DNA of 64,000 nt from the NCBI GenBank assembly GCA_001986395.2, contig MQVO02000047.1:80344-144343 (forward strand), in the 5' to 3' direction. Both the position numbers and the translations under genes were made by a program. The notes below the pieces were generated by a model, which saw nothing but the letters and a program-made list of their open reading frames with translations, did not search any database and had not been told where the DNA came from. This document shows, piece by piece, positions 24,484-33,694 of the stretch. How positions within the stretch are numbered: the first letter of the stretch is position 1; every line of letters starts with the position of its first letter. This stretch comes from Irpex lacteus. Lineage: Eukaryota > Basidiomycota > Agaricomycetes > Polyporales > Irpicaceae.

Positions 24484-25053
24484 CTGAATCCTGAACGTAA
24501 GAACATTATCTGTTGAATGCTGCTCTCAGGTCATGGCACTGCCAGTGCCAGTGTGGTTGATGCGTATGAGCGCTAGTAGCGCCGAGGTCTCGGTGGGTTC
24601 CTGACTGTGCGCCTCGATCAAAAATTGGACATTTTTCTGATAATTTCACTCCACCCCTCTTCGACGGACAAGTATAAAAGGGCGGCCATCTCTCCGACTG
24701 TCATTCCCACCCCTCCCCCTACAACTCTCCGACCATCTCTACAGGATATAGGTCAGTCCCCAGAGAAAGTCAATCGGTAAGGCGCAGAACATGCCCCGCA
24801 CAACGGGCAGATCCAACTCGTCGGCGTTCCGCGCCGCGAGGAAACCATAATGTTTGCAAAAACACTCTACTGCTCCCTGCCTTAGCTACTATGGTGTAGC
24901 GGAATGCATAGCGAGGATGTATAAAGCGACACGGGTGCCAGGTCTCCTGTCTCGGAGACCTGTGCTGAGATCATACCGTTGAGCGGATCAGGATAATGCC
25001 TGCGTCGCTAGTTGCTTTAATGTTAGTCGAGTGCTCACAATGCTGCAGTAGGC
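24484..25053. other. Promoter and 5' leader of the MFS transporter
   Basis: Contains a TATAAAAG box (24673-24680) followed by a pyrimidine-rich stretch. The coding start is about 375 nt further on, so the leader is long and may contain an intron. It holds a 19-codon upstream reading frame at 24791-24850. Confidence 0.45.
24673..24680 (+). promoter_or_regulatory. TATA box of the MFS transporter
   Basis: TATAAAAG followed about 30 nt later by C/T-rich sequence typical of fungal start sites. Confidence 0.6.
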
Positions 25054-27187
25054 ATGCAGGACTGGAAGAATATGTGAGTAAAGCAACTTATTTCTGCATT
25101 AGAATATATAGACTGATAAGACGACAGTCCGAACGCAAGCGATAAGCTGAAGTGGTATCAAAACAAGGGCAAGCTCAAACTCGACTTGTGAGTCACCCGT
25201 TACGGCAGTAGGTTCTCAACGCTAATGAACCCGTAGCTTCTTGAGCGTCATCTTCGTCGGCCTGGTTCTCAACGGCTGTACGTATCCTTCACGAGCTGAT
25301 CATGGGAAACATCCTGACATCTTCTGCTTCTTAGACGATGGTTCTCTCATTTCCGGTCTACAAGCTTCAGACGCATGGCAAGCCGACCTCAACTACCCTG
25401 ATGGCGTCCGACTTGGAATGCTTAACGCTGTGGGATTCATTGCCGGGTTGATTGTGGGACCTATCATCACGTACATCGACGAGCATTGGGGTCGCCGTTG
25501 GGGCATTCGATGTGAGTACAACAAGTCTACTTGAGCGGGAGCCCAGCTAAAGTCTGAGCAGTCTACGGGTACACTCTCCTCATCGGGTCTGTCATTGGAT
25601 GTATTGCTGGTGCATCCGGTGCCAATGGCTACGCTAGTGAGTCTTTGATACCAGCATGCCTGTTGTAGCCACAAATGAACCCCATGCATAGTCTTCTGCG
25701 CCGGACGAGCCATCATTGGCTTTGGTCTCGCTTCATTCCTCATGACCAGCCTCATCGTCGTTCAAGAGATCACGCATCCTCGCAGTCGTGCGACAGTAGC
25801 TGCATCTTGGGTATGCCACGTTCTTTGACTACCTTCACTGTCTATATTGACTTCTCTCTCCAGGACTCGTTCTGGATTCTCGGCTCCTTCATCGCCGCCT
25901 GGGTCATCTTTGGCTGTGTTGGCTACATCTCCGGCTCCTGGTCTTGGCGCATCCCATACATCATCCAGGTCCCCATGGCCCTCTACATCCTGATCGCTGT
26001 GCAGTTCGTCCCCGAGACCCCTCGCTTCCTCCTCTCCAAGGGCCGTGAACAGGAGGCGTTCCAGTTCCTTGTGGAATATCACGGAAATGGCGACCCGAAC
26101 GATGAGTTAGTACTTTTTGAGTACGAAGAGATGAAAGAAGCTATCAGGAAGGAGCAGGAGGCGAAATCTGAAAAGTGGTCGACTATCTTGAGAAGTCGAG
26201 CTAACAGACATAGAATGGGGTTGGCGATGCTCATGACCTTCATGACGAATGTAAGCAACATCGCCCTCTTGAGTATTGGTATCGTACTGATCATTGTCGC
26301 AGTTATCTGGATGTAAGCTCAGCTGAATCATATTTATCCTTAACCGAACGATATGCTGATCTAACTTTTCTTCTTCTTCAGCTTCTATCATCTACTACTA
26401 CTGTAAGCAGCATACCCTGAGTAACTCGCTCCGCCGTAACTTATACCGCTTCATAGATACGGTTGTGTTCGACCTCGTCGGCATCACCGATGCGACCACC
26501 CAGACTGGCATCAACGCCGGTCTCACAGTCTTCACTTGGATCTGTCAACTTGCCTTCGTATACATCGGCCGCTTCGTAGGCCGCCGTAAGATCCTTCTGT
26601 GGCTATGGCCAGCCCTTCTCTTGAGTTTGGTCGGACTTACCGTGTCCAGCGGTGTTTTTGCCAACAAAGACCAAGGGGATACCAAGGCCGGTGTAGCAAC
26701 TGTGGTTATGGTTTGGATCTACCTGGGGATATTCAATTGTTCTAGTAAGCTACACGTTCTCTTGCTCTCGCTCAAGAATGCTTCGCTGACGTGCTTGCAG
26801 ATCCTATCCTCTATTCCTACCCTGCCGAAGTCCAAACTTTCTCTATGCGAAGCAAAGGTCTCCTTGTCTGGAACACCATCACTCAGCTTGAAGGGGCCTA
26901 CGTTACGTGGGTCGATGCCGTCGCTCTCGATTCTATCGGGTGGAAGTACTACCACGTATACATGCCGTTGATCATCATTCAATGGTTCCTTGTCTACTTC
27001 TGTGCGTATGCCGTCCCTTCCCTCTCGTCTTCCAGACTGATTGGAGTCGATAGTTATGGTCGAGACTCATGGATACACCCTCGAGGAAATTGCAAACGTG
27101 TTTGACAGTAAAGACGATCTTAGTACGGTGAACATCTTACCGGCAGTGGAGGAAGGGCGGAAGAGGAGTAGCCAGGATTCTAAGTAG
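25054..27187 (+). CDS. MFS sugar transporter (sugar porter family)
   Basis: At least nine short exons encode a 12-helix major facilitator. The first exons (25054-25073, 25128-25187, then from about 25237) join as MQDWKNI-PNASDKLKWYQNKG-KLKLDFFLSV. Family marks: LNGYDGSLISGLQ in helix 1, DEHWGRRWGIR after helix 2, GRAIIGFG, VPETPRFLLSKGRE after helix 6, FVGRRKILLW, and ETHGYTLEEIANVF at the C-terminus. It resembles fungal lactose-permease-like and hexose transporters; the actual sugar is not readable. It is a plasma-membrane proton symporter by family knowledge. The start at 25054 gives a short cytoplasmic N-terminus. A further 5' exon is possible, since the TATA box is far upstream. Confidence 0.9.
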
Positions 27188-27565
27188 GCGCAATGACAAG
27201 ATCTAGACAATCGGAGGCAGGCTTTATTGCGGACAGGGCCTCGCGTGTCTAGATGCTTTCGCTGGCTCTGTAGCTACGACGAGCTTCACTGTCTGCTTGT
27301 GCTGATTACAAACAATTCTGCAGCCTGTAGTGGAAGTCTTTATGCTTTCCCCAAGCCCAATGAGCGTTTTTCCTGACACTGTAAGTGCGCAACCTGTGTG
27401 GTTATTCTCGCACACTGTAACGAGCGCCCAATCGGGTTGCCAATAGCCCGGGCCGTAGGCCTCAGGATAGGAGCCAATCTCGACTTATCAGACATAAATT
27501 GACGCATTTCGTTCTTGTCTTCTATCCACGACGTTGCAAGTTTTTCTCTCACCACCTAGGCTACT
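27188..27565. other. Intergenic, with an orphan minus-strand reading frame
   Basis: No assigned gene. On the minus strand about 27224-27490 there is an open stretch with four cysteines and protein-like composition, ending in a stop, but no convincing start or intron set. It could be the last exon of a broken gene. Confidence 0.35.
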
Positions 27566-27663
27566 ATGCCAAGTAAGTTGAGCTGCACTCTTCGTGGTAT
27601 ATTCTTCGAACTCAGAATGTCCTCAGAACGCGTCAAAACGACTCGCACAAGAGCTCCTCGTTC

Positions 27664-27678
27664 ACGGCCGAACAACTC
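27664..27678. repeat. Target-site duplication, left copy
   Basis: The 15 bp acggccgaacaactc recurs exactly at 28591-28605, on the other side of the insertion. Confidence 0.9.
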
Positions 27679-28590
27679 TTTTTTTTTTTTTTTTTTTTTG
27701 GATCTAAATTTACGTCTATCGTGTACATAACACATGTAAGACACCAGTCTGTGAAAGTCCGTAACCATGACCGAATTCGCGGCTGACAGCACCCGCTACG
27801 TTAAGAACGTTTGATGGAGAGTAGGCTTCGTTCGCCAATGGGGCCCCAGCGTTGGTCAGACACCAGAACCACCCCCTCCTGCCAGAAGAAAGAAAGATGG
27901 TCAGAGCCCAGGCGTTGCTGCCCGGCTTCGTCGCCGCGGGCGGATGAGGTGGCTATGCCGTGTGTCCCCATGGATCTGGATCGTGATCCACCGCTACCGC
28001 ACCCAAAGAAAGATCTCCGATTCCCTCCCTCTCCTGTGTTTGCACGTTGTCTTGCGTTCCCGAGGCCTCAGGTGATGAGGCAGTGTTAATGAACAGGTAC
28101 GTACCACCTGTATTCTTCGCCCGCAGAGCACGTTTTCGCTGCCCCACGGGGGCGGCTTCCTGAACCGTAGAAGAAGAAGGTCCAGTAAGCCGCCGCACTC
28201 TTTCCAGCTCGGGATCAGGATCATCCCTTGCCGGAGGTGCCGGTCGTGAACTTGTCGAAGACGCCTGAGGAATCACTCGAGGAAGAAGAGGGATATACTC
28301 CTCCTCCTCGTCATCATCAGAGTCAAAGTTCAGCGCATCGCGCATGATGCGTCCCTCATGATTTCGGGGACGCGCTCGAGGTTCCTCATCCCATCTATAG
28401 GGGGGAGGGTGGAATGTCAGATTACGGTCCAGGTTGTTGAACACCCAGTCCGCAAACTGCGATCTGCACAGCTCCCGATTTTTCTTCGGTTGCTTCGGTT
28501 TCTTAGGCTTCTTCGCCGGAGGTAACCGTCTAGGGAATTGATCGGACTCAAGGGCAGCCTCAGGATCGATGACGTTCTTTTCGCACAGAA
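27679..28590 (-). mobile_element. Processed retrocopy of an unidentified gene, 5'-truncated, with poly(A) tail
   Basis: This 912-bp insertion is flanked by a perfect 15-bp duplication (27664-27678 and 28591-28605). It ends on the minus strand with 21 A (27679-27699 reads as 21 T), the signature of target-primed reverse transcription of an mRNA by LINE machinery. The minus-strand content is an open frame without introns from the 5' boundary to a stop at 27953, then about 250 nt of 3' untranslated sequence. The perfect duplication and uninterrupted frame point to a recent event. An alternative is the 3' end of a 5'-truncated LINE, but no reverse transcriptase or nuclease motif is visible. Confidence 0.85.
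27953..28589 (-). pseudogene. C-terminal fragment of an unrecognised acidic/basic protein inside the retrocopy
   Basis: About 211 codons open from the insertion boundary, with no start of its own. It begins with a lysine-rich stretch (RRLPPAKKPKKPKQPKKNRE), then ADWVFNNLDRNLTFHPPPYR, an acidic run (DSDDDEEEEYIPLL), and Ser/Pro-rich sequence ending DPDPWGHTA. I do not recognise the parent. The mixture of basic and acidic runs suggests a nuclear protein. No stop or frameshift has accumulated. Confidence 0.6.
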
Positions 28591-28605
28591 ACGGCCGAAC
28601 AACTC
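28591..28605. repeat. Target-site duplication, right copy
   Basis: Exact copy of 27664-27678; the sequence after it resumes the interrupted family gene in frame. Confidence 0.9.
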
Positions 28606-29921
28606 CTTGGCCCCCACGAGTACCTTTGCGACTAAAATACTCACCAACGATCTTATCTTCGACCTTATATTTGGTTCGGTCTCTCCTGGTAACCTCTTAC
28701 GCTTCCGACGGGCGTCCAAGCAAGCGAAGGCCGCGGTCGAGTCCTATTTCACTCGCGCGTTCAACATAAATAAGCATCTCTCCCAATTCTTTGAGCACCC
28801 GCAGGAGTTTCGATCGTTGCAGGCGCGAACTGCCACTCTCATCTCAGGATCCAACGCGCTTCAGTTCTTTAACCGTCTTGTCTACCCAGACTCGGACTTG
28901 GACTTGTACGCATACAACGTCCACGGTCTAGAGGTGGGACACTGGTTATTAGAGAGAGGTTATTTCTTTCAGCCGAACACGAAGCAGCACGAGTCGTTTG
29001 ATGTCGCATACAAGCAGAGCAAGTTCAAGAATGATGCCCAGAATGCAGATATGGCATACAACCTCCGGGGCGTGACGGGTATCTTTACGTTTGTCAAGGA
29101 ATCGCATAAGGACCCTTCCAAGGAGCTAAAGGTACAGATCGTGGCCGCAACCAATACACCCATGGAAGTTATCCTGTGCTTCCATTCCAGTAAGTCGTCA
29201 TCGACAATGCTGTATAAATACTTACTCTTTTCAACGTTCCCAGCGGCCGTCCTCAACGTCATAGCTTGGGACACTGCATACTCGATGTATCCTCACGCAA
29301 CGTTCGAGGCCCGTGTTAGCCTCTCAATGCGCACGTTACTTCTTCCTGATCCTGGGGTAGAGAAGAAATACAGATCGCGTGGCTGGGAGCTCTATTATAG
29401 GCTGAGCCATCTGCAACACGATCGCGCATTTGAAGTTGCTCGTTGGATAGGAGATAGCCACAGCTGGGTCATCAAACTCGACCATGATGGTGTTGCTTTA
29501 CCACCTCCTATCAGCAAGGCTTCTCTGCCTCTCTCTCGAGATCCGTGTTATGCCACATCATGGACGATACAGCATGGCGATACCTTCAACCCTCCCTCTC
29601 CCTCTATATTTGTCCAAAAACATCCTTCGTTATTTTATGGGTTTGTCGTGCAGTACCCTTTATGGCCCTCTGTGGTGAAAGACATCAAGATTTCTTCGCT
29701 GAAGAGGTGGACTACATCGGGAGAGTAGTACGTGGCCAGACAGCTTTGTCAGCATCGAGCTCAGACATCGTCTCTATAGCTTCGACCAACAACTCTTGCA
29801 GTATTTCGAGAAGAACGTAGAAAAGAAGCGAGCTTGGCATACATGGCCCGGGCCGGAATTGCCGGAATATAGCGACGAGGATAGCGAACTTGAAGATCCC
29901 TATGTGGGCCACGGTCTGTAA

Positions 29922-30351
29922 GACGGTCATGATGTTATGGAGTTGGGCGGGTTCTTCTAGGTACGACAGTCAATGCTTTCAACAACAGGATCGCAACTCA
30001 GCTGCTCCAAACTATAGCGATCGCTGCGTGCATTAGATTCGTACTATAAGGGTCTTTCTCGATATTCTTCCCCTACACAGATGATAAGATGATGCTTTCA
30101 TTCTCACACGTACCGATGCAGCAGCAGCTATGGGAGCTCGACAAAGATCTCACTTGATTTAGGAGCAGGTGTTCTAGCCGATTCTCGTCTGTTCCACGGG
30201 ATCGTGATCTGGAGGGCTCTAGTAAAGCTGGTCCCTAGCCTGATTTTTGATAGCCGGGTTCGCAAAATTACAAAAGGTTAATCGCGACGTGCAACTTGTC
30301 TCTCATTCACCACCAGCCCAGTTTTGATTGACCCCTGCTCAGTACTCATTG
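29922..30351. other. Intergenic between family copies A and B
   Basis: About 430 nt of 3' and 5' flank; nothing coding seen. Confidence 0.45.
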
Positions 30352-31710
30352 ATGACAAGTGCGTTTCAGTCACCCTCCCACACGTATAGCTCGATCTGAT
30401 TATTTACTCAGAACCTCTCAAGCACGCTCTTGTAGCGGCATCGGGCTCCAAACCAACCAGTGCCACGGCCAATACGTTCTTCACCAAGATACTGACCAAT
30501 GATCTTCTGTTTGAGCTCATCTTCAGCTCAGCCTCTCCTGGCACTCTGCTACGTCTAAGTCGCACTTGCAAACGAGCCAGAGCTGCGGTGCAGTCTTACT
30601 TTCTCCGAGCCTTCAACATAAATAAGCACCTTTCGCGTTTCTTCAATAATCCTCTAGAGTTTCGCTCTCTCCAAGCACGCACAGCGACTCTCGTCTCCGG
30701 ATCGAACGCGCTGCAGTTCTTCAATCGTCTCGCGTACTCGGATTCTGACCTGGACCTGTACACATACCGTATTCATGGGCTAGAAGTCGGCAACTGGCTC
30801 TTGCAAAACGGCTACACGTTCCAGCCACAGAATAGACAACAAGCCCAATTCGACGTCGCTTATTGGGCTACTAATTCCACAAACGGCACTGGGAGTTTGG
30901 GGGATAAGTATGACCTGAAAGGAGTAGCAGGTGTTTTCACGTTTGTCAAGACCTCGCCAGTTATCCCCTCTAAGACGCTGCAGGTACAAGTCGTGGTCGC
31001 TACAAACACGCCCATGGAAGTGATCCTCAACTTCCACTCCAGTAAGTCTTCTATACTCGCTATCCTCTTCTTCAGCTGGCTCAAAGTCCATGTACATAGC
31101 GTTGGTTCTTAACGTCATCGCATGGGATCGCGCGTACTCGCTTTACCCTCGTGCCACCTTCGAAGATCATCGTGCCCTCTACATGCGTTCCATACTCTCT
31201 CCCAGCGGCGGAGTCATACAAAAGTATCAGGCGCGTGGCTGGAAGTTCTGTTTCAGCCTAAGCCAGCTTCAGCAGGACAAGGCATTCAACGTCGCTCGAT
31301 GGATTGGGGACGGTCATAGCTGGGTCATTAAGTTAGACACCGAAGGCGTAACCTTACCTCCTCCAGTCAACCCCTCGTCGACGCCACTCACAAAGGATCC
31401 ATGCTGTATCACATCGTGGGTGATCGACCGCAAGCTATCCGCCAATGCCCACAGGCCTCAGATATATGTTCAGAGGCACCCCGCCTTATTCTACGCATAC
31501 GTATCGATGCCTCGGCCGTGGATCGTGTTGTCGAAGGAGGTAGAAAGAGCCAGGGAGAAGATAGGGCTTAGCCCAGGCGAGAAGTAGTACGTATCGTCTT
31601 TCACTTCTCTTCCTTTCATATGCCGCATACTCACGTTGCTCCCAAACAGCTTGGATCAAGAAATGATGGGGATATGTGAGCTGAAGAATATTGAGATGTC
31701 GAGTGGCTAA
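30352..31710 (+). CDS. F-box/nucleotidyltransferase-like family copy B
   Basis: Four exons (30352-30358, 30412-31041, 31100-31586, 31650-31710), 394 residues, all joins in frame. Exon 1 is only 7 nt (M-T-K split). F-box-like segment: ILTNDLLFELIFSSASPGTL, then LSRTCKRARAAVQSYFLRAF. Nucleotidyltransferase-like motif: VSGSNALQFFNRLAYSDSDL followed by DLYTY, keeping both the GS and the D-x-D acids. The core PMEVILNFHST/VLNVIAWDRAYSLYPRATFE is intact. The last exon is short and lacks the W-x-x-W-P and acidic tail found in the other copies. Known only as an expanded family in mushroom fungi; no activity is established. A link to ubiquitin ligase (F-box) and nucleotide transfer is inferred from motifs. 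Confidence 0.8.
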
Positions 31711-32103
31711 GCAAGGCATTGACACAACTGGAGAATCTCTTCACATTCGCTGGTCACCCTTCTACCCAGGTCCGAGTTGGTATGTCCCCTGTGACTTATT
31801 CATCCAATCGAGCCGGTGGTGCATGTAACAATCTCCTACTACTATTTAATGAATCATGCAAATGCATAGAGGGGGGCGAAAATAATTCTATTAGAGCATA
31901 CGTTGTAGCTAGTAGCTTTTGGCTCACATTCTATGCTTGGATAGTAATACCGGAAAACAGCATGGGACCGTGACCACTCAGGCCGACCAGTACTAACGAT
32001 CACCTTACCCTCAGGCGCCGTCAAAGCCGGATAGGGACCAAATAGGGGTTCACATTACTCTTCAGCCTCCACCTAGTACTGGTCTCTTCCCTCTACGGTG
32101 AAC
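31711..32103. other. Intergenic between family copies B and C
   Basis: About 390 nt without a supported gene. Confidence 0.45.
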
Positions 32104-33577
32104 ATGCCCTCAAGTGAGTCGTCTGCGATCCGTTGCATTCATTTTTTCATCGCTCTGTCTTCCTCACCTTAGAACGCCAGAAAACGACTGCGACTCGTGC
32201 GCGAACCACTCGTCGCAAAACTACCAGCACTACCTCTCAGCTCCCTCTTAGCACATTTTCAACAAGGATACTAACAAACGATCTCGTGTTGAAGTTCATA
32301 TGCAATTCTTTGTCGCCTGTCTCCCTCGTACGGCTTGGGCGTACATGCAAGCAGGCCAAAGCTTCGGTAGATTCTTACATCTCCCTTGCTTTCAACATCA
32401 ACAATTACCTCGCACGATTCTTTGGACAATCGCTGGTGCGAGAATTTCGGTCCCTCCAGGCTCGAACCGCCACCCTCGTGGCTGGCACAAGCGCATTGGA
32501 GTTCTTCGCTCGCTCTGTATACCAGAAATGCAACCTCGAGTTGTTCGCATATAGTGCACACGGACTGGAGGTTACACATTGGTTGCAACAACATGGCTTT
32601 ACATTTAAGCCAAATGCTGTGGCAGATCAGACTGCAGAGCTCGACGTTGCTTATGCGCGTTCTGTCAAAAACCCAATGGCGCAACATACCGCCGGACTGG
32701 CAGGAATTTTCCTGTTCGTCAAAGCTTTGCCAACAGACCCTTCGAAGGAGCTTCAGATCCAAGTCACCGTCGCTGTCAATGCGCCAATGGAGGTCATTCT
32801 GAAATCGTATAGCAGTGAGTGGCCAGTTGAACACAGAACACAGCGGACGGTCATACCAACAAATATCTACTAGCTATCACTCTCAACGTTATAACTTGGG
32901 ATACCGCATACGCATTGTATCCTCGGACTACCTTAGAAGACAAACATGCACTGTTCCTCGACTCAATCGTCGCCCGTGATGGAGATGTCACCGAATGGAA
33001 GCCTAGAGGTTGGACGTTCCACCAGTACCTCAGCTCTGTCCAATACGACAGTGCGTTCGAAGTTGCCCGTTGGATTGGTGACAGCCAAAGTTGGGTCTTG
33101 GAGCTCCCTACTAAGGGCGTTGATCCACCTTCTGCCGTGAACTCTTCCTCTCAAGCACTCACAAAGGACCCTAGTTACATCACTTCGTGGACGATTGAAC
33201 ACAACGAAGGCTCTGGATTTCCAACAGTTTGGACACGGGTCCTCGAGCATCCTGCGTTGTTCTACCGTTACATGGCAACGTATCCTTTGTGGGAGGCCGT
33301 CACAGAGCTCGCCAATGAGACCCAGGGAGATGCGAAGTTTGAAAGGGGTACTACTTAGTGAGTATCAACTCTACGGTTTCTGCTCCTCTCATTGATTGAG
33401 CTCCATTGTAGTATGGATCAGAAGATTGTGGAATTTTGTGAGAAGGAGGTCGAAGAGAAAAGAAGCTGGATCAAGTGGCCCGAGCCTGAGCCTCTCGAAG
33501 GCAGCGAGAAAGAGTCCGATGACGGCTATGAAGACTACGACATTGACGATCTCGTCGAGTTTTACAATGGTTGGTGA
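32104..33577 (+). CDS. F-box/nucleotidyltransferase-like family copy C, motif degenerate
   Basis: Four exons (32104-32113, 32173-32814, 32874-33357, 33412-33577), 433 residues, all in frame. The 10-nt first exon and basic leader (MPSKRQKTTATRARTTRR) match copy A. F-box-like part: ILTNDLVLKFICNSLSPVSL, GRTCKQAKASVDSYISLAF. The nucleotidyltransferase-like motif reads VAGTSALEFFARSVYQKCNL then ELFAY: GS has become GT and D-x-D has become N-x-E, so catalysis is probably lost. The later core is kept (PMEVILKSYST, LNVITWDTAYALYP). The C-terminus has the family tail RSWIKWPEPEPLEG and a highly acidic end. It may be a binding-only paralogue. The stop is 117 nt from the convergent carnitine acetyltransferase. 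Confidence 0.8.
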
Positions 33578-33694
33578 TATTGCGTAGTCATTGCTCTCGT
33601 CAATTGTGTCCAATTAGAGTACACCGCATCTAATGCCAATATAATGCCACAAAAAGGGAGCGACATGTATACGGAAGATCGCAAATAAATGCTC

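Larger units (their letters stand above)
27566..29921 (+). pseudogene. F-box/nucleotidyltransferase-like family copy A, interrupted by a retrocopy
   Basis: First of three tandem paralogues. Coding blocks: 27566-27572, 27627-27678, then after the insertion 28606-29189, 29244-29727 and 29780-29921. These blocks total 1269 nt, an exact 423-codon frame, so the gene was intact before the insertion. Domain order: basic N-terminus, F-box-like helices (ILTNDLIFDLIFGSVSPGNL), and a nucleotidyltransferase-like motif with SGSNALQFF then PDSDLDLYAY. The conserved PMEVILCFHST...AVLNVIAWDTAYS core and an acidic tail follow. The insertion falls between the tiny leader and the F-box. It carries in-frame stops on this strand, and no ATG precedes the F-box after it. 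Function of the family is unknown; loss of function of this copy is inferred. Confidence 0.8.

Noticed and set aside
27679..28590. Intact LINE retrotransposon
   Set aside because: The tail and duplication fit LINE machinery, but the insert has no reverse transcriptase or endonuclease motif, so a processed gene copy is more likely.
28538..28768. New functional N-terminus of copy A read through the retrocopy
   Set aside because: The frame entering the F-box from the insertion has no ATG; the nearby ATG at 28569 is in a different frame.
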